This document shows positions 7,109 to 15,090 of a stretch of DNA of 25,769 nucleotides, piece by piece. This DNA is from an uncultured Clostridia bacterium. Lineage in GTDB: Bacteria; Bacillota; Clostridia; Oscillospirales; CAG-272. The position numbers were made by a program, and so were the translations under genes. The stretch lies in assembly GCA_905235755.1 (NCBI GenBank), contig CAJONA010000034.1, positions 1 to 25,769 on the forward strand. The letters are read 5' to 3'. Position 1 is the first letter of the stretch. Every line of letters starts with the position of its first letter. Below the pieces are notes generated by a model. That model ran no database searches, was not told the origin of the DNA, and saw nothing but the letters and a program-made list of their open reading frames with translations.

Positions 7109-8860
7109 ATGGACATATTCGATATTTTAGCGCTGATATGCGGACTCTCGCTTTTCTTGTTCGGCATGAACGTTATGAGCGATTCGCTTAAAAAGAGCGC
7201 CGGCAACAAGCTCAAAGTGACGCTCGGCAAGATGACGTCGAACAAATTAAAGGGCTTTTTGCTTGGTCTCGCCGTCACGGCTGTGATCCAGTCGTCGGGC
7301 GCGACGACTGTCATGGTCGTCGGTCTTGTCAACTCCGGAACGATGACTCTTTCTCAGGCTGTCGGCGTGATCATGGGAGCGAACGTCGGCACGGCGGTGA
7401 CGTCGTGGCTGACAGGTCTTTCCGGCATCGGCGGCACGTCGTATCTGCTTCAATTTATAAAGCCGTCCGAGGCGTCGTGGCTCTCGATACTTGCCGTTAT
7501 CGGTATATTTATGATACTTTTATCGAAGCGCGGACGCAAACGCGACATCGGAACGGCATTTCTCGGCTTTGTAGTGCTGATGATCGGCATGGAAACGATG
7601 TCGGAAGCTGTGTCGGAGCTCGGAAAAAGCGCTGAGTTCCAATCTGTACTGACCGCGTTTGAAAATCCGTTGCTCGGCATACTCGTCGGTATAGCACTGA
7701 CGGCGATAGTTCAGTCATCGTCGGCGTCCATCGGTATTTTGCAGTCGATGACGGCGACGGGTTCCATCACATACGGCATGGCGATGCCGATAATCATGGG
7801 AGCGAACATCGGCGCGTGCGTGACGACGCTCATATCGTCTATAGGCGCAAATAAAAACGGCAAGCGCGCCGCGCTCATACACCTTTATTTCAATCTCATC
7901 GGCGTTGCGGCCGTCCTCATTTTGTTCTATATACTCAACGGCATATTCAAATTCACATTTGTCGGAACGGCGATAGGCACTATGGGAGTCGCCGCGGTGC
8001 ATACGCTGTTCAAGGTCGTGTCCGTAGCGCTCATCGCGCCGTTCTCAAAACAGCTTGAACATCTGGCGTATATATCGGTCAAAGACGGAGAAGAAACGGA
8101 AAAGACGAATATGCTTGACGAACGTCTGCTCAAATCCCCGACGATCGCTATCCAGCGCGCCGATGACGTGGCGCGCATAATGGCGGACACGTCGTTCACA
8201 TCGATCAAAAGAGCGCTCGGTCTGCTGTTCGCATATGATAAAAAAACCGCCGACGCCGTGCGCGACAGCGAAGCGCAGGCGGACGTGTATGAGGACGCGC
8301 TCGGCTCGTATCTCGTGAAGATATCAAGCGAAAACATGACGGAAAAAGACAGCCGCGAGGTGACAAAACTGCTTCATCTTATCGGCGATTTCGAGCGCAT
8401 TTCCGATCACGCGGTAAACATCGTCGAGTCTGCCGAGGAGATAACCGACAACAAAGTCGATTTTTCGGCAGAGGCAAGGCATGAGATGGATGTTCTCAGC
8501 GGCGCTGTGTGCGAGATACTCGATCTTTCGCTGAAAGCGTTTTATGATAACGATCTCGAAACGGCGGCGCTTGTCGAGCCGCTCGAACAGACTGTCGACT
8601 ATCTGCGCGATACGATAAAATCAAATCATATACGCCGCTTGCAAAACAACGAGTGCACGATAGAACACGGATTTGTCCTCGCGGATATACTTACGAATTG
8701 CGAGCGCGTCGCCGACCATTGCTCGAATATAGCGGGATGCGTTATAGAAATATCAAAATACGATGCGCTCAATATGCACGAATATTTGAACAATATAAAA
8801 TCGGGCGAGCGAAAATTCAACGAAAACTACCGTAAATATATGAAAAAATATGCTTTGTGA
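7109..8860 (+). CDS. Na/Pi cotransporter family protein with C-terminal PhoU-like domain
   Basis: 583 aa. The membrane part (about 1-320) contains two inverted Na_Pi_cotrans repeats, each with the QSS signature: QSSGATTVMVVG (from Q61) and QSSSASIGIL (from Q202). Each is followed by a related MGAN(V/I)G motif (IMGANVGTAVTSW and IMGANIGACVTTL). The cytoplasmic part (about 345-560) is a helical PhoU-like domain (DFERISDHAVNIVE and CERVADHCSNIAG repeats). The family is related to NaPi-II transporters and imports or adjusts phosphate with sodium; in some bacteria these proteins are linked to phosphate export or c-di-AMP signalling, so direction and regulation here are unknown. It has its own promoter (7051-7079) and ends at a symmetric terminator, so it forms a single-gene unit. 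A GGGGGA stretch lies 13 nt before the ATG, rather far, with weaker GAAG nearer. Confidence 0.93.
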   Translation: MDIFDILALICGLSLFLFGMNVMSDSLKKSAGNKLKVTLGKMTSNKLKGFLLGLAVTAVIQSSGATTVMVVGLVNSGTMTLSQAVGVIMGANVGTAVTSWLTGLSGIGGTSYLLQFIKPSEASWLSILAVIGIFMILLSKRGRKRDIGTAFLGFVVLMIGMETMSEAVSELGKSAEFQSVLTAFENPLLGILVGIALTAIVQSSSASIGILQSMTATGSITYGMAMPIIMGANIGACVTTLISSIGANKNGKRAALIHLYFNLIGVAAVLILFYILNGIFKFTFVGTAIGTMGVAAVHTLFKVVSVALIAPFSKQLEHLAYISVKDGEETEKTNMLDERLLKSPTIAIQRADDVARIMADTSFTSIKRALGLLFAYDKKTADAVRDSEAQADVYEDALGSYLVKISSENMTEKDSREVTKLLHLIGDFERISDHAVNIVESAEEITDNKVDFSAEARHEMDVLSGAVCEILDLSLKAFYDNDLETAALVEPLEQTVDYLRDTIKSNHIRRLQNNECTIEHGFVLADILTNCERVADHCSNIAGCVIEISKYDALNMHEYLNNIKSGERKFNENYRKYMKKYAL

Positions 8861-8867
8861 TAAAAAT

Positions 8868-8895
8868 AAAAAACTCCGCCGCGGCGGAGTTTTTT
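8868..8895. terminator. Bidirectional terminator between convergent genes
   Basis: A self-complementary core, ACTCCGCCGCGGCGGAGT (8873-8890), is flanked by A tracts on the left and T tracts on the right, so it works on either strand. It lies between the stop of the Na/Pi gene (8860) and the stop end of nfo (8902). Confidence 0.95.
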
Positions 8896-8901
8896 GATGC
8901 T

Positions 8902-9735
8902 TTAATTTTTGTACGCTTCTTTCAGCATTGCGATCTCGCGGGCATATCCGGCTTCGTCGTTCGGCGTTTCGAGAATGAAGGGAAGTTCACGCAGTGCATG
9001 GTGATTTATCACGCGGCACAGCGCGTCAAACCCAATGTGTCCTTCGCCGATCCTTGCATGCCTGTCCTTGTGCGCGCCGCACGGATTAAGGCTGTCGTTG
9101 AGGTGAACGGCTTTCAGCTTGTCAAGTCCGATGATCTTATCAAACAAAGCGATCACTCCGTCGAGGTCGCTCACTATATCATACCCGCCGTCCCAGACGT
9201 GGCAGGTGTCAAGGCATACGCCGAGATGCGACGACAACTCGACGCGGTCGATTATCGCTCGAAGCTCCTCAAAGTGCGAGCCGACCTCGCTTCCTTTGCC
9301 AGACATGGTTTCAAGCAGAACCGTAGTCGTTTGCTCTTCTTTTAATACGGAGTTGAGCATATCGGCTATCTCGTCGATACCGACGTCAACGCCCTGTCCC
9401 GTATGACAGCCGGGGTGGAAATTATAATAATTGTGCGGGACATATTCCATTCTCGCAAGATCGTCTGCGAATGTGTCGCGCGCATATTCGCGCAGGTGAG
9501 CGTCCGACGAGCACGGATTGAGCGTGTACGGCGAATGTGCCACCAGCGTATGAAATCCGTTAGCGCGCGATATTTTTTCAAACTCCGCGACATCTTTTTC
9601 GTCAATGCTCTTCGCCGCGCCTCCGCGCGGATTTCGCGTGAAAAATGCGAATGTGTTGCCGCCGGCGTCGAGCGCCTGCTTCGCCATCGAGACAAAACCG
9701 CCCGATGACGATACGTGATAACCTATTTTAAGCAT
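8902..9735 (-). CDS. nfo: Deoxyribonuclease IV (apurinic/apyrimidinic endonuclease)
   Basis: 277 aa, normal for the Nfo/EndoIV family. This trinuclear-zinc TIM-barrel enzyme cuts DNA 5' to abasic sites and trims blocked 3' ends in base excision repair. The metal-binding signatures are present in order: GYHVSSSGG near the start, VAHSPYTLN, NFHPG, ETMSGKGSEVG (glutamate ligand), CLDTCH (Asp and His ligands), HLNDS, KDRHARIGEGHIG and a final ILETPND. The ATG is supported by GAGGTAG, which overlaps the stop of ychF; the gap between the genes is 7 nt. nfo is therefore the second gene of a ychF-nfo operon read from the promoter at 10868-10896. It ends at the shared terminator with the opposite gene. 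Confidence 0.97.
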   Translation of the reverse strand: MLKIGYHVSSSGGFVSMAKQALDAGGNTFAFFTRNPRGGAAKSIDEKDVAEFEKISRANGFHTLVAHSPYTLNPCSSDAHLREYARDTFADDLARMEYVPHNYYNFHPGCHTGQGVDVGIDEIADMLNSVLKEEQTTTVLLETMSGKGSEVGSHFEELRAIIDRVELSSHLGVCLDTCHVWDGGYDIVSDLDGVIALFDKIIGLDKLKAVHLNDSLNPCGAHKDRHARIGEGHIGFDALCRVINHHALRELPFILETPNDEAGYAREIAMLKEAYKN

Positions 9736-9742
9736 ATCTACC

Positions 9743-10834
9743 TCACACGTTGAACCTTATGACTACGATATCGCCGTCTTTGAATACATAATCCTTGCCT
9801 TCGCTTCGGATGAGACCTTTTTCTTTTGCCGCCGTCATCGAGCCGCACGCGACAAGGTCGTCGAAAGCTATGACTTCCGCGCGGATAAATCCGCGTTCCA
9901 TATCCGAATGTATCTTTCCGGCCGCCTGCGGCGCCTTCGTACCGTTGACTATCGTCCATGCGCGGACTTCCTTCGGGCCTGCCGTCAAAAAACTGATGTA
10001 TCCGAGCAGGGAATAACTCGCGCGGATGAGAGAGTCGAGACCGCTCTCTTCGATGCCGAGGTCGGCGAGGAACGCCGCTTTGTCGCCTTCGTCAAGCTCC
10101 GCGAGCTCCGCTTCTATCTCCGCGCAGATGGTGAGCAGCTCAGCGCCCTCGCTGTCGGCGATCTCTTTGAGCTCGCCGTATGTCTTGCTGCCTTTGAAAG
10201 ATGAGAGCTGATCTTCGCTTATGTTTGCAACATAGATGACCGGCTTCATCGACAGGAGCGCCGTATCCGATATGAGCGCCTTTTCGTCGTCGTTCAGTTC
10301 GACTGCGCGTGCACTGACGCCGTTATCGAGCGCGTCTTTGATCTTACTCAGCACATCAAGCTTCGCCGCGAGCGTTTTATCGCCTTTCATCGCCTTCTCG
10401 ACCGACGTTATGCGATGCTCGATTATTTCGAGATCCGAGAAAATGAGTTCGAGGTTTATCGTTTCTATATCGCGCTTCGGATTCACCGATCCGTCGACGT
10501 GAATGATGTTGCCGTCCTCAAAGCAGCGTACAAGGTGAATTATCGCGTCCGTTTCTCTTATGTGCGAAAGAAACTTATTTCCGAGTCCTTCGCCTTTTGA
10601 CGCGCCCTTGACAAGCCCCGCTATATCGACGAATTCTATCACTGCGGGCGTGTATTTTTCGGGCGAATACATCTCAGCCAGCACGTCGAGGCGCTTGTCC
10701 GGTACAGCGACCATGCCGACATTCGGATCTATCGTGCAAAACGGGTAATTGGCGGACGCCGCTCCCGCGTTGGTTATCGCATTAAAAAGAGTGCTTTTGC
10801 CGACATTCGGCAACCCTACTATTCCGAGTTTCAT
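9743..10834 (-). CDS. ychF: Redox-regulated ATPase YchF (OLA1 family)
   Basis: 363 aa, the standard length. YchF is an Obg-related P-loop protein that prefers ATP to GTP, binds ribosomes and is linked to oxidative stress responses. The P-loop is GLPNVGKST (7-15), the G3 region is DIAGLVKGASKGEGLGNKF, and the G4 motif reads NISE rather than NKxD, which is the YchF hallmark behind its ATP preference. A coiled-coil insertion (about 130-200) and a C-terminal TGS domain ending KDGDIVVIRFNV complete the fold. AAGGAAG lies upstream of the ATG. It is the first gene of the ychF-nfo operon and is divergent from the two-component system; 190 bp between the start codons hold both promoters. Confidence 0.97.
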   Translation of the reverse strand: MKLGIVGLPNVGKSTLFNAITNAGAASANYPFCTIDPNVGMVAVPDKRLDVLAEMYSPEKYTPAVIEFVDIAGLVKGASKGEGLGNKFLSHIRETDAIIHLVRCFEDGNIIHVDGSVNPKRDIETINLELIFSDLEIIEHRITSVEKAMKGDKTLAAKLDVLSKIKDALDNGVSARAVELNDDEKALISDTALLSMKPVIYVANISEDQLSSFKGSKTYGELKEIADSEGAELLTICAEIEAELAELDEGDKAAFLADLGIEESGLDSLIRASYSLLGYISFLTAGPKEVRAWTIVNGTKAPQAAGKIHSDMERGFIRAEVIAFDDLVACGSMTAAKEKGLIRSEGKDYVFKDGDIVVIRFNV

Positions 10835-10867
10835 CTTGTTACTTCCTTAATAGTTGTTTTATACCAA

Positions 10868-10896
10868 ATTATACAATAAAAAATAAAATAAATCAA
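10868..10896 (-). promoter_or_regulatory. Promoter of the ychF-nfo operon
   Basis: On the minus strand: TTGATT (10896-10891), a 17-bp spacer and TATAAT (10873-10868), with TG directly upstream of the -10. The ATG of ychF is at 10834. Confidence 0.78.
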
Positions 10897-10967
10897 TAGA
10901 AAATGCGGCTTTTTTGGGATAAAGTGTGTCAGATCATTAAACTTTGTGTAAATTTAAACGAAAATTC

Positions 10968-10996
10968 TTTACATCCGGCGTCAGAAATGGTATAAT
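10968..10996 (+). promoter_or_regulatory. Promoter of the two-component operon
   Basis: TTTACA (10968-10973), a 17-bp spacer and TATAAT (10991-10996), extended by TGG before the -10. A GGAGG ribosome binding site (11015-11019) and the ATG at 11025 follow. Because the promoter sits inside the longer possible frame from 10944, it decides the start. Confidence 0.85.
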
Positions 10997-11024
10997 CAAG
11001 AAAACGATAACTTCGGAGGCAATT

Positions 11025-11714
11025 ATGGCTACAAAAATTCTCGTTATAGATGACGATCTCAACATTTGCGAAGCGATAAAGCTTTATCTTGAAAAGGAGT
11101 TTTACGAAGTCTCGACGGCGCACGACGGAGCGGCGGGCATAGAGGCTTTTAAATCATATTCGCCGGACCTCATTTTGCTCGACATAATGATGACGGAAAA
11201 AGACGGCTGGCAGGTCTGCCGCGAGATACGCGAGATCTCCAATGTGCCGATAATCATGCTCACCGCAAAAGGCGAGGTGTTCGACAAGGTGCTGGGACTT
11301 GAACTCGGCGCGGACGACTTTATGACAAAGCCGTTCGATATGAAGGAACTCTCCGTCCGCATAAAAACCGTACTTCGCCGCTGCAAAACGCGCGAGGAAA
11401 AAAGCGCCGACGAGACGATAAGATTCGAGAATATCGAAATTTCGAAGCAAAAATATCAGCTTAAAATAAAAGGCAAGACGGTGGATCTGCCGCCAAAGGA
11501 ACTCGAACTCCTTTATTTCCTCGCCTCTAACGCAAACCAAGTATTTACGCGCGATCAGCTGCTCGACAAAGTGTGGGGATTTGACTATCTCGGCGACACG
11601 CGCACGGTCGATGTTCACATAAAACGTCTGCGTGAAAAGCTCGAGGGCGTGAGCGATAAATGGACGCTCAAAACAGTATGGAGCGTCGGCTACAAATTCG
11701 AGGTATTCTCATAA
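11025..11714 (+). CDS. OmpR/PhoB-family response regulator
   Basis: 229 aa. The receiver domain (1-120) has the acidic pair D9-D10, phospho-acceptor D53 (LLDIMM), T80 (LTAKG) and K102 (MTKPFD). The winged-helix DNA-binding domain (about 130-229) ends in the usual VWGFDYLGDTRTVDVHIKRL and WSVGYKFE motifs, with each string shown only in part. It binds direct repeats in promoters after phosphorylation by its partner kinase, encoded 65 bp downstream. The ATG at 11025 was chosen over an upstream start because GGAGG is 5 nt before it and the promoter lies within the extension. It resembles regulators of the PhoP/WalR/ResD group, but the signal and targets cannot be told from sequence. Confidence 0.95.
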   Translation: MATKILVIDDDLNICEAIKLYLEKEFYEVSTAHDGAAGIEAFKSYSPDLILLDIMMTEKDGWQVCREIREISNVPIIMLTAKGEVFDKVLGLELGADDFMTKPFDMKELSVRIKTVLRRCKTREEKSADETIRFENIEISKQKYQLKIKGKTVDLPPKELELLYFLASNANQVFTRDQLLDKVWGFDYLGDTRTVDVHIKRLREKLEGVSDKWTLKTVWSVGYKFEVFS

Positions 11715-11725
11715 AAAATTTTTCA

Positions 11726-11761
11726 GGCAGGGCGCATATTTGCGTTCTGCCGTGATATTTT
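11726..11761 (+). terminator. Hairpin between response regulator and kinase, possible attenuating terminator
   Basis: GGCAGGGCGCA (11726-11736) pairs with TGCGTTCTGCC (11741-11751), 11 bp with two G.T pairs, around a 4-nt loop. A broken T tract follows (GTGATATTTTTC). It may reduce kinase expression relative to the regulator; full termination seems unlikely. Confidence 0.5.
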
Positions 11762-11779
11762 TCTTACCGAGGTGTCATT

Positions 11780-13240
11780 TTGAAAAACAGGAGCATATTC
11801 ACGCGATATATTTCGACGTTTTTGGTAATCGTGTTTTTGGGATTTCTGATATTGACCGCTATAATAAGCACGACGACTATACAGTACGACAATGAGCGAA
11901 AGCGCGATATCGCCCAAAATACGTCGAGCTTGATATATAACTATCTTTCTTCCGAAAAGATATATCCCACGGCGGATTCTTTGGTAAAAGAATTTACGAC
12001 AATGATAAATCTTTTGTCCAAAAACTCCGAGATTATGACGATAATCCTGACAGATACGGAGGGAAATATCAGATATTCAACCGACAATGAATACGGCATC
12101 GCGGCTATTGCGGACAGCGACGTCATCGAATACGGCAACGGAACGGAAGAGACGATAGTCTATTCGGACCTCGGCGGGCTTTTTCCGTCGAAATACGGCG
12201 TCGTCATAAACCCGCTTATCTATTCGCGCGGCGAAAGTGCGGACAACATCGAACACGTCGGAATATTGCTTGTTTGCTACAATGAGAAGGCAAACATACA
12301 CACAGTCAACATGGTAAAGGTGATCAGCCTTGCGAGCTTGCTTATAATGATAGTCACGCTTGTCGCGCTTTATGTCATCACTGAGAGCATAGCCGCACCG
12401 CTGAGACAGATGAGCGCCGCGACGAAAAAATTTGCGGCGGGAAAGTTCGACACGCGTATTCCCGTCAACGGCAACGACGAAATATCGGAGCTCGCCCGCT
12501 CGTTCAACACGATGGCAGAGTCGCTTGCGAATATGGAATACATGCGCTCGAGCTTTTTGGCAAACGTGTCGCACGATCTGAGAACGCCGATGACGACCAT
12601 ATCCGGATTTATAGACGGGATACTCGACGGTGCGATACCTCCCGAAAAACACGAGTATTATTTAAAGATAGTTGCCGACGAGGTGCGCCGCCTGTCGCGG
12701 CTGGTTTCGCAGCTTCTCGATATTTCACGGTTGGAGGCAGGCAACCGCAAATTTGAAAAAACGGCGTTCGACATATGCGAAATGGCGAGAATAATCTTGC
12801 TTTCGTTTGAAAACAAGATAGAGGAGAAAAAGCTCAACGTCGAGTTTAACGCATCTGCCGAGAGACTGTTCGTTTATTCTGACAAAGACGCGATAAATCA
12901 GGTGCTTTACAACATCTGCGATAACGCGGTGAAATTCTCGCGCGAAGGCGGAAAATATATCATAAATATAACGGACGTGCAGGATAAAGTAAAGGTTTCG
13001 GTGTATAACGAAGGGATAGGCATAGCCGAGGAAGACTTGCCGCACGTATTCGACCGCTTCTACAAGAGCGATAAGAGCCGCGGGCTCGACAAGATGGGCG
13101 TCGGACTCGGACTTTATATCTCAAAGACGATAATGGACAATCTCGACGAAAAGATCACGGTAAAGAGCGAATACGAAAAATACTGTATGTTCGAAATAAC
13201 GCTTTCAAAAGCGCCCGTTTCAAACGGAAAGATACAGTAG
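11780..13240 (+). CDS. Membrane-bound sensor histidine kinase
   Basis: 486 aa. TM1 lies at about 10-32, an extracellular sensor region at about 33-178 (PDC/Cache-like in length, not recognised), and TM2 at about 179-201. HAMP follows at about 202-255, then the HisKA dimerisation domain with H265 in NVSHDLRTP, and the ATPase domain with N box NICDNAVKF, G1 NEGIGIAEED, F box FDRFYKSD and G2 GVGLGLYISK. It autophosphorylates H265 on an unknown signal and passes phosphate to D53 of the neighbouring regulator. The start is TTG at 11780, supported by GAGGTG 5 nt upstream; I see no better ATG. A hairpin precedes it, and rpe downstream has its own promoter. Confidence 0.95.
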   Translation: MKNRSIFTRYISTFLVIVFLGFLILTAIISTTTIQYDNERKRDIAQNTSSLIYNYLSSEKIYPTADSLVKEFTTMINLLSKNSEIMTIILTDTEGNIRYSTDNEYGIAAIADSDVIEYGNGTEETIVYSDLGGLFPSKYGVVINPLIYSRGESADNIEHVGILLVCYNEKANIHTVNMVKVISLASLLIMIVTLVALYVITESIAAPLRQMSAATKKFAAGKFDTRIPVNGNDEISELARSFNTMAESLANMEYMRSSFLANVSHDLRTPMTTISGFIDGILDGAIPPEKHEYYLKIVADEVRRLSRLVSQLLDISRLEAGNRKFEKTAFDICEMARIILLSFENKIEEKKLNVEFNASAERLFVYSDKDAINQVLYNICDNAVKFSREGGKYIINITDVQDKVKVSVYNEGIGIAEEDLPHVFDRFYKSDKSRGLDKMGVGLGLYISKTIMDNLDEKITVKSEYEKYCMFEITLSKAPVSNGKIQ

Positions 13241-13253
13241 CACGATATTTCTG

Positions 13254-13282
13254 TTGACAGAAATCAAAAATAATTGTAAAAT
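13254..13282 (+). promoter_or_regulatory. Promoter of rpe and the serine acetyltransferase gene
   Basis: Consensus TTGACA (13254-13259), a 17-bp spacer and TAAAAT (13277-13282). The ATG of rpe is at 13335, with GAGGT at 13326-13330. Confidence 0.87.
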
Positions 13283-13334
13283 ACAATAGAGTCAACACCG
13301 CGTTCAAATACGCATATAATATTTTGAGGTTTAT

Positions 13335-14015
13335 ATGAACAACAAAGTAATGATAGCGCCGTCCTTACTGGCGGCCGATTACAAGGATCTGAAAAACGAA
13401 ATACTCAGAGTTTATAACGGCGGCGCGGACATTCTGCACCTCGACGTTATGGACGGGATATTCGTCAAAAACATCTCTTTCGGCGCGCCGCTTATAAAAT
13501 CGGTCAGGGAAGTGTGCGACATCCCGTTTGACGTGCATCTGATGATAACGGAGCCGATAAGATACATCGACGCTTTTGTCGACGCGGGCGCAGACAGCAT
13601 AACCATACACTATGAAAGCACTGCCGACGTCGATAAAACGCTCGACAAGATCATAGACAGCGGGGTAAAAGCGGCGCTTTCAATTAAACCGGACACGCCG
13701 GTGTCGGTGATAGTTCCGTATCTCGACAAGATAGATATGCTCCTTATCATGAGCGTCGAACCGGGATTCGGCGGGCAGAAATACATTCCCGGGTCGACCG
13801 AAAAGATCCGGCAGGCACGTCAGATGATAAAATCGTCGGGACGAAATATTAAAATCGAGGTCGACGGCGGAATAAGCCCCGAAACGATAGAGGAGGCATC
13901 CGCCGCAGGAGCCGATATTTTTGTCGCGGGAACGGCTATTTTCAAATCGGAAAATGCCGAAGAATATATGTCAAAGCTGAGAACGCTTGCACAGAAAGCG
14001 AGATATGATGAATAA
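13335..14015 (+). CDS. rpe: Ribulose-phosphate 3-epimerase
   Basis: 226 aa, normal length. This TIM-barrel metalloenzyme interconverts ribulose 5-phosphate and xylulose 5-phosphate in the pentose phosphate pathway. Signatures in order: IAPSLLAADY (Ser near the N-terminus), HLDVMDG (His and Asp metal ligands), DVHLMI (His), MSVEPGFGGQKY (substrate loop), EVDGGIS (catalytic Asp) and VAGTAIF (phosphate-binding). The start is backed by GAGGT and a strong promoter. Its last 11 bp overlap the start of the serine acetyltransferase gene, so the two are translationally coupled. Elsewhere rpe often sits beside rsgA and a Ser/Thr kinase gene; that neighbourhood is not seen here. Confidence 0.97.
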   Translation: MNNKVMIAPSLLAADYKDLKNEILRVYNGGADILHLDVMDGIFVKNISFGAPLIKSVREVCDIPFDVHLMITEPIRYIDAFVDAGADSITIHYESTADVDKTLDKIIDSGVKAALSIKPDTPVSVIVPYLDKIDMLLIMSVEPGFGGQKYIPGSTEKIRQARQMIKSSGRNIKIEVDGGISPETIEEASAAGADIFVAGTAIFKSENAEEYMSKLRTLAQKARYDE

Positions 14016-14832
14016 TAAAAACTTGGAGATAATCAAAAGCACCGCAAAACAGCTCGAATGCAAAAGCGAAGTGCTGTGCGCCAAAATGCCTCGGAACGAA
14101 GTTATAGAAAATCTGATATACGATATTCGCGCGCTCCTTTTTCCCGAATATTTCATCGACGCGCGCGGCGCGGAATGTTCTGAAAAACTTTTGAGCTCGA
14201 TATACTCAGCACTCAAAGAACAGGTATACGCAGCACTGACATATTCGTGTAAGGAAAATATTTCTCTTTCGAAAACCGAAGATATATGCATTGATTTTGT
14301 GTCGGAACTTCCCGCGCTCAAGCGCAAACTGCTTCTTGACGTCGAAGCGGGATTTGAGGGCGATCCCGCCGCCAAGAGCCACGAGGACGTCATAATATCA
14401 TATCCGGGTATGTTCGCTGTCTTTGTATACAGGATAGCCCATCTGCTTTACATAAAGAATGTGCCGCTCATACCGCGTATGATGACGGAATACGCACACA
14501 GCCGCACCGGGATAGACATAAATGCGGGCGCCGAGATAGGCGAATACTTCTTCATCGATCACGGCACGGGCGTTGTCATCGGCGAAACGACGATCATCGG
14601 CGATAATGTAAAACTCTATCAGGGCGTCACCCTCGGTGCGATCTCCACGCGCAAAGGTCAACTGCTTGCCGGCGTCAAACGTCACCCGACGATAGAAAAC
14701 AACGTTACCGTTTATTCAAATGCGACGATCCTCGGCGGTGAAACGGTGATAGGAGAAGGCTCTGTCATCGGCGGAAACGCGTTCATCACGTCGTCCGTTC
14801 CGCCGTACACAAAAGTAAAGAGCGAAAAGTGA
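14005..14832 (+). CDS. epsC: Serine O-acetyltransferase
   Basis: 275 aa from ATG 14005 (ATGATG; the second ATG at 14008 is equally possible). It acetylates serine with acetyl-CoA, the first step of cysteine synthesis. The N-terminal helical part (about 1-145) is followed by a left-handed beta-helix of hexapeptide repeats (about 155-260). GIDINAGAEIG, FFIDHGTGVVIGET (D185 and H186 match the catalytic pair) and the region ending VKRHPTIENNV are strongly conserved in EpsC/CysE-type enzymes. A TTG start at 13987 would lengthen it by six residues; I prefer ATG. It overlaps rpe and has only a weak purine-rich stretch upstream, so translation probably depends on rpe. I see no T-box or S-box. A hairpin terminator follows at 14856. 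Confidence 0.92.
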   Translation: MMNNKNLEIIKSTAKQLECKSEVLCAKMPRNEVIENLIYDIRALLFPEYFIDARGAECSEKLLSSIYSALKEQVYAALTYSCKENISLSKTEDICIDFVSELPALKRKLLLDVEAGFEGDPAAKSHEDVIISYPGMFAVFVYRIAHLLYIKNVPLIPRMMTEYAHSRTGIDINAGAEIGEYFFIDHGTGVVIGETTIIGDNVKLYQGVTLGAISTRKGQLLAGVKRHPTIENNVTVYSNATILGGETVIGEGSVIGGNAFITSSVPPYTKVKSEK

Positions 14833-14855
14833 TGAAGCGATGATAAAATATATAA

Positions 14856-14887
14856 GATGCTCGATCGAAAGATCGGGCATTTTGTGT
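14856..14887 (+). terminator. Terminator after the serine acetyltransferase gene
   Basis: TGCTCGATC (14858-14866) pairs with GATCGGGCA (14871-14879) around a GAAA tetraloop (one T.G pair, extended by A-T). TTTTGTGTT follows. Confidence 0.8.
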
Positions 14888-14932
14888 TCTCAAATGTATC
14901 CGTCGGCGAATATAATATTGTATAGATTCACA

Positions 14933-14962
14933 AAAATATTTCGGCGGTTTACGAAATATTTT
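14933..14962. repeat. AT-rich inverted repeat upstream of gdhA
   Basis: AAAATATTTCG (14933-14943) and CGAAATATTTT (14952-14962) are perfect 11-bp complements around an 8-nt loop. The repeat lies about 60 bp upstream of the gdhA -35 box in a very AT-rich tract (to 15023). It may be an operator, an UP-like element or a relic; I see no gene between the terminator and the promoter. Confidence 0.5.
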
Positions 14963-15023
14963 CGGAACAACGCAAAAATAATCAAAAAAATAAAAATTTT
15001 TAATATTTTTTTCAAAAAAATTA

Positions 15024-15052
15024 TTGACAAGCGTTTTGCAGAGTGATATAAT
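15024..15052 (+). promoter_or_regulatory. Consensus promoter of gdhA
   Basis: TTGACA (15024-15029), exactly 17 bp, then TATAAT (15047-15052) with an extended TGA before the -10. Both hexamers are perfect and A/T tracts precede the -35, so strong expression is expected. GGAGGG (15076-15081) and the ATG at 15091 follow. Confidence 0.95.
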
Positions 15053-15090
15053 GCGTTCATATTTTTTATTTCCCCGGAGGGTACACATAA

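Noticed and set aside
10944..11024. A 27-codon N-terminal extension of the response regulator
   Set aside because: The promoter (10968-10996) and the GGAGG site lie within it; the receiver domain begins at ATG 11025.
13987..14004. Upstream TTG start for the serine acetyltransferase
   Set aside because: It adds six residues with no homology expected, and an ATG pair follows directly at 14005 and 14008.
14840..15046. A 68-codon open frame, Lys/Ile/Phe-rich, between the serine acetyltransferase gene and gdhA
   Set aside because: It crosses the terminator hairpin and the gdhA promoter, has no convincing ribosome binding site, and its composition is that of translated AT-rich noncoding DNA.
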